Part shown: positions 56,026 to 64,000 of the stretch, piece by piece
Numbering within the stretch: the stretch's first letter is position 1
Layout of the letters: each line of letters opens with the position of its first letter
Assembly: GCA_012032555.1 (NCBI GenBank)
Contig: JAAUSR010000018.1
Location: forward strand, 16,737 to 80,736
Source of the DNA: Thioploca sp.
GTDB lineage: Bacteria > Pseudomonadota > Gammaproteobacteria > Beggiatoales > Beggiatoaceae
DNA length: 64,000 nucleotides
Direction of reading: 5' to 3'
Translations under genes and position numbers: made by a program
The notes under the pieces: model-generated
The model's database searches: none
Told to the model about the DNA's origin: nothing
The model's input: the letters and a program-made list of their open reading frames with translations, nothing else

Positions 56026-56322
56026 TCCTAAAAATCACTTAGGGTCATTTATTCCATTTTAACCGTTATCAGACACCTGAAACTGAATTTGTGGCATGAT
56101 ATTTGTCCTTTCACTTTTTCCCAAGCGATTAGTCAAGTTACTTAACCATTCACTTATTCTCAAAGAAAAACAAATTGGGTAATTAATTCGACTTGTTCAC
56201 CTAGTCTTATAATATAGAGTATCTTGCTTGCAGTCGCAACTACTGAAGATGAAAAAATAACTGCTTGGAGTGATAAATCTAAATCGCCTATACTAAGAGT
56301 TTATTGATTTAGAATATTCACT
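56026..56322. other. Divergent promoter region of rimP operon and dapC
   Basis: No gene or tRNA is visible in this AT-rich interval between divergent operons. It must contain the promoters of both. I could not choose a convincing -35/-10 pair. Confidence 0.4.
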
Positions 56323-57531
56323 ATGATGAATCCTGACCTTGGTTTATTACAACCTTATCCTTTTGAGAAATTAGCTCAATTAAAACAGGGGATTATTCCT
56401 CCATCCTCTCTTCATGCCATTAATTTATCCATTGGAGAACCACAACATGATACCCCTCATTTAGTTGTCAAGACGATGACTGCAACTTTAGGTACAACAC
56501 TGGCCAAATACCCGACGACTTTGGGTAGTGAAGCCTTGCGCCAAAGTATAGCACAATGGTTAAAACAAAGATTTAAGTTACCTGAGAATAGTTTGGATCC
56601 GGCTCAACATATTTTGCCGGTCAATGGTACTCGGGAAGCCTTATTTGCTTTTGCTCAAGCCGTCATTAATCGGCAAGCGGTTGATCCATTAGTACTGATA
56701 CCGAATCCTTTCTATCAGATTTATGAAGGCGCTACTTGGCTCGCTGGTGCTAAACCTTGGTTTATTAATTGCTCGGCAGACACCGATTGGCAACCTGATT
56801 TTAGCGCCGTACCAGCAGCAGTCTGGGCACGTTGTCAATTGCTGTATTTGTGTTCTCCTAACAATCCCAGTGGCACTCTACTCGATCAAATCGCTTGGCA
56901 AAATTTGTTAGCCTATGCTGATGAATACGATTTCATCATCGCTGCCGATGAATGCTATTCAGAAATCTATGCTGATGAAAACCATCCGCCCATTGGCTTG
57001 TTGCAAGCGTGTATCGCCGCTAGGCGTTTTGATTTTAACCGATGTGTTGTATTTCACAGTCTATCTAAACGTTCTAATGTACCGGGCTTGCGTTCCGGTT
57101 TCGTTGCTGGTGATGCCGATATCATTCGCCAATTGCTGTTATATCGAACTTATCATGGTTGTGCTATGTCATTAGCAGTACAAACGGCAAGTATTGCTGC
57201 TTGGCAAGATGAACAGCATGTCCAAGCGAATCGCGTTCTCTATCGACAAAAGTTTGATGCGGTATTGGAAATACTTTCGCCGGTGATATCGGTTGCTCGG
57301 CCCCCGGCAAGTTTTTATTTATGGCCAGTTACTCCCATTGCAGATGATCAATTTGCGCAAGCTTTATTTGCTCAACAACATGTAACGGTATTACCGGGCC
57401 AATTTTTATCACGTTTAGCTCATGGTATTAATCCTGGTCAGAATCGGATTCGGATGGCTTTAGTAGCACCGCTGGCGGATTGCATTACAGCAGCTCAGCG
57501 TATTCGTACTTTTATTGAAAGGAGTATTTAG
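56323..57531 (+). CDS. dapC: Succinyldiaminopimelate transaminase
   Basis: A 402-residue class I/II aminotransferase of the DapC type, which converts N-succinyl-2-amino-6-ketopimelate to N-succinyl-diaminopimelate for lysine and peptidoglycan. Signs are [18 protein letters not shown] at the N-terminus, [26 protein letters not shown], the [10 protein letters not shown] motif and the PLP lysine in [17 protein letters not shown]. The next gene, five bases downstream, is dapD, which catalyses the preceding pathway step. Two adjacent ATG codons are possible starts. Confidence 0.93.
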   Translation: MMNPDLGLLQPYPFEKLAQLKQGIIPPSSLHAINLSIGEPQHDTPHLVVKTMTATLGTTLAKYPTTLGSEALRQSIAQWLKQRFKLPENSLDPAQHILPVNGTREALFAFAQAVINRQAVDPLVLIPNPFYQIYEGATWLAGAKPWFINCSADTDWQPDFSAVPAAVWARCQLLYLCSPNNPSGTLLDQIAWQNLLAYADEYDFIIAADECYSEIYADENHPPIGLLQACIAARRFDFNRCVVFHSLSKRSNVPGLRSGFVAGDADIIRQLLLYRTYHGCAMSLAVQTASIAAWQDEQHVQANRVLYRQKFDAVLEILSPVISVARPPASFYLWPVTPIADDQFAQALFAQQHVTVLPGQFLSRLAHGINPGQNRIRMALVAPLADCITAAQRIRTFIERSI

Positions 57532-57536
57532 TTTCA

Positions 57537-58358
57537 ATGAATGATTTAAAAACTGTAATCGAACAAGCTTTTGAGATGCGTATGACGCTTAATTCTCGCC
57601 AGGCGAGTCTGGAAGTGAAAGAAGCGGTAAAGGAAACTCTAAACTTATTGGATAAGGGAACTTTACGAGTCGCGGAAAAACAATCAACACAATGGGTTGT
57701 CAATGAATGGCTTAAAAAAGCCGTGTTGTTATCCTTTCGGTTGGAAGAAAATTATTTTATCAAGGGTAGTTTTACTCATTACTACGATAAGATCGCGCCT
57801 AAATTTGCTGATATCAGTTCACATGATTTTCAAAATTTAGGGGTGCGAGTCGTTCCGCCAGCGACAGTACGTCATGGTGCCTACCTTGCGCCCGGGGTGA
57901 TATTAATGCCTTCTTATGTCAATATCGGTGCTTACGTTGATAGTGGTACCATGGTAGATACTTGGGCAACCGTTGGTTCTTGTGCTCAAATTGGGAAAAA
58001 TGTGCATTTGTCTGGTGGTGTTGGCATTGGTGGCGTATTGGAACCTATCCAAGCGACTCCAACGATTATTGAAGATAATTGCTTTATTGGGGCACGTTCG
58101 GAAATCGTTGAAGGGGTTATCGTTGGTGAAGGTTCAGTGATTTCGATGGGCGTGTATATTGGGCAAAGTACTAAAATTTATAACCGCGAAACTGGAGAAG
58201 TGAATTATGGTTATATTCCTCCGGGTTCAGTAGTAGTTTCTGGTAATTTACCCGCCGCTAATGGTAAATATAGTCTTTATTGTGCGGTAATTGTTAAACA
58301 AGTGGATGGAAAAACGCGTGGTAAAGTTGGGTTGAATGAATTGCTGAGAGACATTTAA
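57537..58358 (+). CDS. dapD: Tetrahydrodipicolinate N-succinyltransferase
   Basis: DapD (273 residues) succinylates tetrahydrodipicolinate using succinyl-CoA. The N-terminal helical domain is followed by a left-handed beta-helix of hexapeptide repeats: [60 protein letters not shown], and C-terminal [20 protein letters not shown]. The length is normal. It forms a two-gene unit with dapC. Confidence 0.97.
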   Translation: MNDLKTVIEQAFEMRMTLNSRQASLEVKEAVKETLNLLDKGTLRVAEKQSTQWVVNEWLKKAVLLSFRLEENYFIKGSFTHYYDKIAPKFADISSHDFQNLGVRVVPPATVRHGAYLAPGVILMPSYVNIGAYVDSGTMVDTWATVGSCAQIGKNVHLSGGVGIGGVLEPIQATPTIIEDNCFIGARSEIVEGVIVGEGSVISMGVYIGQSTKIYNRETGEVNYGYIPPGSVVVSGNLPAANGKYSLYCAVIVKQVDGKTRGKVGLNELLRDI

Positions 58359-58369
58359 CCTATTTAAAT

Positions 58370-58398
58370 AGGTCTTTAGGGTACAACCTTAAAGACCT
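58370..58398. terminator. Hairpin between convergent dapD and histidine kinase genes
   Basis: AGGTCTTTA (58370-58378) and TAAAGACCT (58390-58398) are perfect complements with additional GG/CC pairing inside. It lies between convergent genes 12 bases after dapD. There is no long T-run, so it is probably a weak bidirectional terminator. Confidence 0.55.
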
Positions 58399-58415
58399 AA
58401 TTGACTACCAGTCGC

Positions 58416-61094
58416 TTATTTTGTTAAGAGATTTTTTACTTGAGCTAATAATTCGTAGCGGCTATAAGAACCTTTCTGGAAAATACCGACAACATGAGCG
58501 TTAAGACGAAATCGTTCTTCCATTGTCAGGTCTCGCGCAGTGAGAACCAGGATAGGAATGGAATCATAAGTTTGTCGCAGTTGAGTAACAAACTCAAAAC
58601 CATTCATAGCGGGCATTTGCAAATCTAATAAGATTAAATCAGGTTGTTTTTTCTGGATATAATTTAAAGCAATTCTGCCATCTTCGACTTTACAAACCCG
58701 CCAACCGGCTTTTCTTAACATCCGCGCGGTCATATCACGCGTGACAGCATCATCATCAATAACCATAATCAGTTGAGTGGTGTCATTATGAACAAAATGA
58801 TATTTTTGTAGTACTTTGGAAATTTGTTCACGAGTAATCGGTTTAATTAAGTAATCAGAAGCACCTAATGAATAGCCTACACTTTTATCCTCTATCATCG
58901 AGAGCACAATGACCGGAATGTGATCTAATTCTGGATCCGCTTTTAGATAAGATAAAACTTCCCAACCATCCATTTTAGGCATCATAACATCAAGGGTAAT
59001 CACATCAGGGAAGATTTTTTTCGCTAAGCGTAATCCTTCTTCACCATTATCGGCCAGCTCTACTTGATAACCCAATTTACTCAGGTATTTTTGGAGGACA
59101 GTTCGTACTTCTAAATCATCATCAATGACTAAAACAATACCACCTTCTTCTAACACCGCTTCCGCTGTTTGAGAAATAACCTGAGTTTGTTCATTGCTAG
59201 AGGTGATTTTAGCGGGTAAGCGAACCTTAAAGGTAATACCACCGATTGATTCGTTTTCGACACTAATTTCTCCAGCCATCATATGGACTAAGTAATTAGT
59301 AATGGCTAATCCTAAACCAGTACTGTCATACTTATAAGCACTCGAGGGGTCCGTGTGTCCTAAGATTTGAGAGAATTGTTGTCTTTGCTCATCATCCAGT
59401 TCTAACTTGGGATTACTAATCTGAAACATTATCCATTCTTTGCTACTGGAATCAATTTCTCGCGAAACCGCTAAAGTAATCGTATCAGCTTGATCATTAA
59501 AGCGGGAAGTATTATTGAGTAAATTGAGTAAAATTTGGCGGGTTTTAGTAAGATCGGCCTGCATTTCGCCTAGATTGTCGCTATAATAAATTTGTAACGT
59601 ATCCTGATTTTTGGTCAGTAGCGGTTGAATCGTCTGAATCACATCATTTACCATGTTGGGTAAATAAAAGCTTTCTGTGTAGAGCACCATCTTCCCAGCT
59701 TCGATTTTAGAAATATCTAATAAATCGTTGATAATGCCGAGTAAATGTTTGCCAGCTAAATAAATTTTCTCAATATCGTTACAAAATTCTTCTTCATCGA
59801 GTTCAGATAACTCTTCTTGTAACATTTCACTATAACCAATAATGGCATTTAATGGGGTACGCAATTCATGACTCATATTAGCTAGAAAGCGACTTTTAGC
59901 CAAATTAGCAACTTCAACTTCGCGTTTGGCCTTTTGTAAGGCTTCTTCAGAAGCATTGATTTCTTCCAACATAGCATTAAAACCGGTTTCTAACAGACCT
60001 AATTCATCTGTACGGCGCAGATTAGCACGTATTTTCCTATTTCCCCGGCGAACTTGTTCAACGATCTGGATAAGCTTTTCCAGTGGATAAGTAATCATTT
60101 TATTAAAGATATTAAATATTACTGTCGCCAAGACCATGATAATCAGTAACACGATACTAAAATGAAAAGACAATGGAACAATACTTGGAACGACATTCGG
60201 ATTAGGCCAACGAGCAATGAGTGTCCAATTACCTAATTGGAGAGCATTAATCCGTTGAAAGGAGAAATTATTTTGGCTAGTATGCCAATTGCCTTCAGTT
60301 TGTTCTGCAATCATACTGGCTAAATTAGGATAGTCTTGGCTCAATTGATAACCGGTGTTGAGATCATTTGGCCCCCCCCAACGTTTCTTGGGTTCAATAT
60401 AAGCGAGATAATATCCTTCCTGATCCACTAACCAAGCATCTTCTACAATTTGTAACAATTGGTTAGCATCGACTGTTAGTAGCATAATACCGGCATTACG
60501 GCCATCCGGATAAGTGATGGGAGTGGCATAATGAATCACCGATTGATAAGGAATCATGATCTTTCCTTGTTCTCTTTCTAATCGGAGTGATGAAATTAAA
60601 ATGCCTTGTTCCGGTAATTGTATTGATTTTTTAAAGTAAGAATAGTGTGCTTTATTTTGTAGTTGCGATGGCGAAGCAATCTGGGGTATTCCTTGAGCAT
60701 TATCTACACGCACAACTTCTTGGCCATTCTCATCTAAATAAGTGATTTGGTAGTAAAGGTTTCGATTAATCAGTAAGGCTAAAAATTCTTGCCCCAGAGA
60801 TTGTTGTAGGTTTGTCAAACGGTTAGTGTCTTGTTGACGATAAGGTGAATTTAAGTACTGCTTTAATATTTGAGACTGTGTGAGAAAAATAAGATCTTTT
60901 TGTATGGCTATTAACCAATTCTCTAAATTAGTTTTAAGGTTTTTGAGCCGAGTAAATTGATGAAAAAGTTCATTCTCATATAAAACTTGGATAGTTAATT
61001 GCCTAGCATAAATACTAATAATAAGCCCAGAAATGAAAGCAACTAACAAAAATCCAATAGCAAGTTTAGTACGAATACGTTGGTAAAATTTCAT
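58416..61094 (-). CDS. Hybrid sensor histidine kinase with two receiver domains
   Basis: An 892-residue inner-membrane kinase. Between two membrane helices lies a periplasmic dCache-like sensor (about residues 35-300). HAMP follows (YPLEKLIQIVEQVRRGNRKI), then HisKA with SRFLANMSHELRTPLNAIIG (His at about 408), an ATPase domain with N-box LLNLLNNTSRF and G2 box GLGLAI, and two receivers (VLVIDDDLEVRTVL...TLDVMMPKMDGWE; IMVIDDDAVTRDM...LLDLQMPAMNGFE). The region where a G1 box (DxGxG) is expected reads ISNPKLELDDEQ, so ATP binding may be altered. There is no output gene next door, so signals must pass to a partner elsewhere. Confidence 0.92.
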   Translation of the reverse strand: MKFYQRIRTKLAIGFLLVAFISGLIISIYARQLTIQVLYENELFHQFTRLKNLKTNLENWLIAIQKDLIFLTQSQILKQYLNSPYRQQDTNRLTNLQQSLGQEFLALLINRNLYYQITYLDENGQEVVRVDNAQGIPQIASPSQLQNKAHYSYFKKSIQLPEQGILISSLRLEREQGKIMIPYQSVIHYATPITYPDGRNAGIMLLTVDANQLLQIVEDAWLVDQEGYYLAYIEPKKRWGGPNDLNTGYQLSQDYPNLASMIAEQTEGNWHTSQNNFSFQRINALQLGNWTLIARWPNPNVVPSIVPLSFHFSIVLLIIMVLATVIFNIFNKMITYPLEKLIQIVEQVRRGNRKIRANLRRTDELGLLETGFNAMLEEINASEEALQKAKREVEVANLAKSRFLANMSHELRTPLNAIIGYSEMLQEELSELDEEEFCNDIEKIYLAGKHLLGIINDLLDISKIEAGKMVLYTESFYLPNMVNDVIQTIQPLLTKNQDTLQIYYSDNLGEMQADLTKTRQILLNLLNNTSRFNDQADTITLAVSREIDSSSKEWIMFQISNPKLELDDEQRQQFSQILGHTDPSSAYKYDSTGLGLAITNYLVHMMAGEISVENESIGGITFKVRLPAKITSSNEQTQVISQTAEAVLEEGGIVLVIDDDLEVRTVLQKYLSKLGYQVELADNGEEGLRLAKKIFPDVITLDVMMPKMDGWEVLSYLKADPELDHIPVIVLSMIEDKSVGYSLGASDYLIKPITREQISKVLQKYHFVHNDTTQLIMVIDDDAVTRDMTARMLRKAGWRVCKVEDGRIALNYIQKKQPDLILLDLQMPAMNGFEFVTQLRQTYDSIPILVLTARDLTMEERFRLNAHVVGIFQKGSYSRYELLAQVKNLLTK

Positions 61095-61095
61095 T

Positions 61096-61170
61096 AAATT
61101 GACTCAGTTATCAGTTATCTGTTATCCGTTATCCATTATTGATTGCAGTAATGATAACGGATAACCAGTC
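61096..61170. repeat. TCAGTTA-type repeat and inverted partner
   Basis: Short run of TCAGTTATC, TGTTATCCG and TTATCCATT units facing GATAACGGATAACC, forming an imperfect hairpin upstream of the histidine kinase. It is a smaller member of the TAACTGA repeat family seen at 48680 and 53764. Confidence 0.6.
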
Positions 61171-61279
61171 ATTGTTATACCATAATAGAACTTAGCTTGA
61201 GCGGATCTAATCTATTATAACTTGCTCATCTGTAATAATCAGATAAAATAATAAGTTATTAGCTAGTAAAGGAATAGTT

Positions 61280-61930
61280 ATGTCTAAACAATCGCTTCTT
61301 ACTTTCTCTCACGATGAGAAAAAACTATTGTTGCATTCTTGCTGTGCACCATGCTCCGGTGAGATTATAGCAACTCTCTTATTTTCAGATATTGAATTAA
61401 CAGTATTTTTTTATAATCCTAATATTCACCCACTTAAAGAGTATGAACTACGTAAAGAAGAAAATAAACAGTTTGCCGATAAACATCAGATTCCTTTTAT
61501 AGATGCAGACTATGATATGAATAATTGGTTTGCACGGACTAAAGGGATGGAATTTGATTCAGAGCGCGGACCACGTTGTGAGGTTTGTTTTGATATTCGT
61601 TTTGAACGTACTGCCTTATATGCCTACGAAAATCAGTTTAAAATTTTTACGAGTTCAGTGGGGATATCTCGTTGGAAAGATTTAGAACAAGTCAATCAAT
61701 GTGGAATACGAGCAGCACAACGTTATCCTGGATTAACTTACTGGACTTATAATTGGCGTAAGAAAGGGGGTTCACAACGCATGATAGCTATAGCTAAACA
61801 GGAACATTTTTACCAACAAGAATATTGTGGTTGTGCTCACTCACTTCGAGAAATTAATCAAAAACGTAAAGCCCAAGGACGTAATTTAGTCAAAATGGGT
61901 ATAAAATATTATAATCATTCCGATGAGTAA
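61280..61930 (+). CDS. queH: Epoxyqueuosine reductase QueH
   Basis: A 216-residue QueH (DUF208), which reduces epoxyqueuosine to queuosine in tRNA as a non-cobalamin alternative to QueG. Cys motifs are [13 protein letters not shown] (Cys21, 22 and 25), [11 protein letters not shown] and YCGCAHS, which bind an iron-sulfur cluster and iron. [20 protein letters not shown] is the family signature. It is a single gene with AAAGGAATAG upstream of the ATG. Confidence 0.92.
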   Translation: MSKQSLLTFSHDEKKLLLHSCCAPCSGEIIATLLFSDIELTVFFYNPNIHPLKEYELRKEENKQFADKHQIPFIDADYDMNNWFARTKGMEFDSERGPRCEVCFDIRFERTALYAYENQFKIFTSSVGISRWKDLEQVNQCGIRAAQRYPGLTYWTYNWRKKGGSQRMIAIAKQEHFYQQEYCGCAHSLREINQKRKAQGRNLVKMGIKYYNHSDE

Positions 61931-62013
61931 ATCTCGTAACTAATTACCAGTTAATAATAACAATTTAAGTTATCATTAATAACTGACAATTGCCGGACCG
62001 GAGTATGTCAAAG

Positions 62014-62289
62014 ATGAGTAATATTCCTCAAATTGAAACATTTTTCAAACAACTAACCGAAACATTACCGAAAAATTTATTAGGTCTTCATCGTGATTTA
62101 GAAAAAAATTTGCGAGTGGCTTTAGAAGCTACCCTACGACGTATGAATTTAGTCACACGAGAGGAATTTGAAGTGCAAAAAGCGGTACTAGAGCGCACTC
62201 GGCTTCGGTTAGAAATTTTAGAAGCTAAAGTAGCCGCTCTCGAAGCAGCCTATTCACCTCAATCCCAAACCACTGAACCTTCCGAGTAG
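62014..62289 (+). CDS. ubiK: UbiK-like accessory factor for ubiquinone synthesis (YqiC/BMFP)
   Basis: A 91-residue helical protein of the YqiC/BMFP family: [20 protein letters not shown] followed by [20 protein letters not shown] and a coiled coil [13 protein letters not shown]. UbiK assists the ubiquinone biosynthesis complex under aerobic conditions. The ATG at 62014 (MSNIPQ) is chosen because GGAG lies ten bases upstream; the ATG at 62005 would be too close. Adjacency to comM is common in gammaproteobacteria. Confidence 0.85.
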   Translation: MSNIPQIETFFKQLTETLPKNLLGLHRDLEKNLRVALEATLRRMNLVTREEFEVQKAVLERTRLRLEILEAKVAALEAAYSPQSQTTEPSE

Positions 62290-62293
62290 TGCT

Positions 62294-63813
62294 CTGTCTT
62301 CTTTAGCGGTTATTCATAGTCGTGCTCAGGTTGGTATTCAAGCTTTACCTGTTACCATCGAAGTTCATTTGACCAATGGTTTGCCACGCTTATCTATTGT
62401 GGGGTTGCCAGAAACAGCGGTTAAAGAAAGCCAAGACCGGGTTCGGAGTGCTCTGCTCAATTGTCAGTTTGAATTTCCCCTGCAGCGAGTGACCATTAAT
62501 TTAGCGCCGGCGGATTTACCTAAAGAAGGCGGGCGTTTTGATCTAGCTATTGCCTTGGGTATTCTAGCGGCTTCTCGCCAAATTCCGACTAATTCACTTT
62601 CACAATATGAATTTATTGGCGAATTAGCCTTAAGTGGGCAAGTACGACCGGTGCGAGGTGTACTACCGATGGCTTTAGAAGCTCGACAAGCACAGCGACA
62701 AGTGGTCGTTCCTTTTGATAATGCTATTGAAGCGAGCATCATTAATGGAATATCTATTTTACCGGTCAAACATTTACTCGATATCTGTGCCCATTTACGC
62801 AATCTTACTCCCATTATTCCTTACCATACGAATCATCCACCTCAGCCAATTATGGCTACTTCCTTAGCTGATTTAAGTGAAGTGCGAGGCCAACATCATG
62901 CTAAACGTGCCCTAGAAATCGCAGCGGCCGGTGGACACAATTTATTAATGTTAGGGCCACCTGGTACCGGTAAAACCATGTTAGCTAGTCGTATGCCCAG
63001 TATTTTACCACCCATGACCGAAGATGAAGCACTGGCTACCGCCACGATTGCTTCTATTGCCAGTAGTGGTTTTGATGTTAGTCAATGGGGAATTCGTCCC
63101 TTTCGAGCACCGCATCATACCGCCTCTGCTGTCGCTTTAGTGGGTGGTGGTAGTCATCCACGTCCTGGCGAGATTTCACTGGCACATAATGGTATTTTAT
63201 TTTTAGATGAATTACCTGAATTTGATAAACGTGTTTTAGAAGTATTACGAGAACCGTTAGAATCCGGACGAATTACCATTCTCGTGCTGCACATCAGGCT
63301 GAATTTCCAGCTAATTTTCAATTGATTACCGCAATGAATCCGTGTCCATGTGGTTATCTGGGTGATAGCAGTGGTCGTTGTCAATGTAATCCACAACAAA
63401 TTAGTCGTTATCGATCCAGAATTTCTGGGCCATTGTTAGATAGAATTGATTTGCATATTGAGGTACCCAATTTACCTCGTTCCGAACTACGGCAGGATGA
63501 TAATCGAGAAACCAGTATGCAAGTCAGTCAGCGTGTTGTTAGCACTAGAAATAGACAGCTACAACGTAGCGGTAAACCCAATAGTCGACTAACCAATCGA
63601 GAAATTGAGCAATTTTGCCAATTAACCGAAGCAGATGAACGATTACTCGACCGAGCAATGGAACAATTAGGTTTATCGGCACGAGCTTGGTATCGGATTC
63701 TCAAAGTAGCACGCACTATTGCGGATCTCAGTGCTAGTGAAACCATTCAAACCGTTCATTTGACTGAAGCGATTACTTACCGCCGTTTAGAGAGAAAGGG
63801 GAGTTTACTTTAA
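62294..63813 (+). pseudogene. comM: ComM/YifB Mg-chelatase-like ATPase with single-base frameshift
   Basis: ComM is a hexameric helicase that promotes branch migration in natural transformation. The chain starts [33 protein letters not shown], then Walker [13 protein letters not shown] and Walker [21 protein letters not shown]. After LESGRITI the frame shifts. The next frame continues [28 protein letters not shown] and the normal C-terminus to 63813. One T is missing in the ATT at 63278-63280, where family members need ATTTCTCG. No AUG/GUG/UUG start exists in frame between the ubiK stop and the conserved N-terminus; CTG at 62294 is the best candidate. The frameshift could be a real mutation or a sequence error. 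Confidence 0.85.
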
Positions 63814-64000
63814 CGGGAAAAATTTCTACTGATTGGTTCTTGTTCCCACCTGCGCTACTCAATGTCATTTAAATAGAGTTGTATCACGTTAAAAACCAAT
63901 CAATTAGCTAAGTAAAAATTCCATAGTCCAGCACAGACACCAATTATTTCATCATATAAATCAATTGTATGAAATCTAATTTTATTGACAAGTGTTCTGT
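63814..64000. other. Non-coding right end of window
   Basis: AT-rich sequence with no recognisable gene, RNA or repeat family. A gene on either strand may begin beyond the edge. Confidence 0.4.

Noticed and set aside
56026..56322. tRNA-fMet (metY) expected upstream of rimP
   Set aside because: No cloverleaf or T-loop sequence is present in the interval.
1..64000. Global UAG recoding suggested by two internal amber codons
   Set aside because: Many intact genes here end with TAG, so UAG must normally stop translation.

Overview
The window looks like a chromosome segment of a large filamentous sulfur-oxidising gammaproteobacterium (Beggiatoaceae/Thiotrichales: Beggiatoa, Thioploca or Thiomargarita-like). 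The support is a sulfur-globule envelope protein (4691-5152), the gammaproteobacterial gene order rimP-nusA-infB-rbfA-truB-rpsO-pnp, TAACTGA heptamer arrays of the kind reported from marine Beggiatoaceae, a V-type ATPase B subunit, cyanobacteria-like Uma2/DUF820 genes, haemagglutinin-type exoproteins, and dense families of short palindromic repeats. Base composition is AT-rich throughout except for one sharply GC-rich block (about 10.07-13.54 kb).

Layout. 0-9.9 kb: a helicase-like ATPase that may continue past the left edge, an SGNH hydrolase, the sulfur-globule protein behind a structured leader, an Smr endonuclease, parA-like/hemC, an ECF sigma factor with a DUF3379 anti-sigma-like partner, and a TlpA-like thioredoxin. 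10.07-13.54 kb: a GC-rich cassette of a frameshifted BufA1/DUF2282 bufferin-type precursor, thioredoxin, Tat-type Gdh3 subunit, GMC flavo-oxidoreductase and DoxX, ending against an AT-rich remnant of a second doxX. 13.7-26.6 kb: an accessory region with Uma2, two oppositely oriented group II intron fragments, secreted repeat proteins (one broken by an amber codon), a haemagglutinin-type TpsA exoprotein flanked by pieces of Rpn nuclease genes, a repeat cluster, and a 114-bp MITE with an 11-bp target duplication beside an AAA-ATPase fragment and an intact Rpn gene.

26.6-32.3 kb: a leftward operon of MbnP-like protein, TauE/SafE-like membrane protein, MbnH-like di-haem enzyme, outer-membrane barrel and lipoprotein. 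It is preceded by a GG-N10-GC sigma-54 promoter and faces a divergent sigma-54 activator, so it reads as a self-contained copper or metal-handling unit. 32.3-44.7 kb: a second TpsA exoprotein, cbbY, a sugar 3,4-ketoisomerase, a 2223-residue exoprotein combining a lactonase-like propeller, a C13/caspase-like protease and four Calx-beta domains, and a second Uma2.

45-64 kb is mostly housekeeping: an orphan V-ATPase B subunit, the pnp-to-rimP translation/transcription operon with TAACTGA arrays in two of its gaps and an intrinsic terminator in its leader, dapC-dapD, a hybrid histidine kinase with two receivers, queH, ubiK, and comM carrying a one-base frameshift.

Several genes contain a single internal stop, a one-base indel or a non-AUG start. 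These may be real decay or errors in a draft assembly and need reads to decide. The strongest candidates for something new are the GC-rich bufferin/GMC cassette without an MNIO enzyme, the sigma-54-controlled MbnP/MbnH operon, and the folded leader of the sulfur-globule gene.
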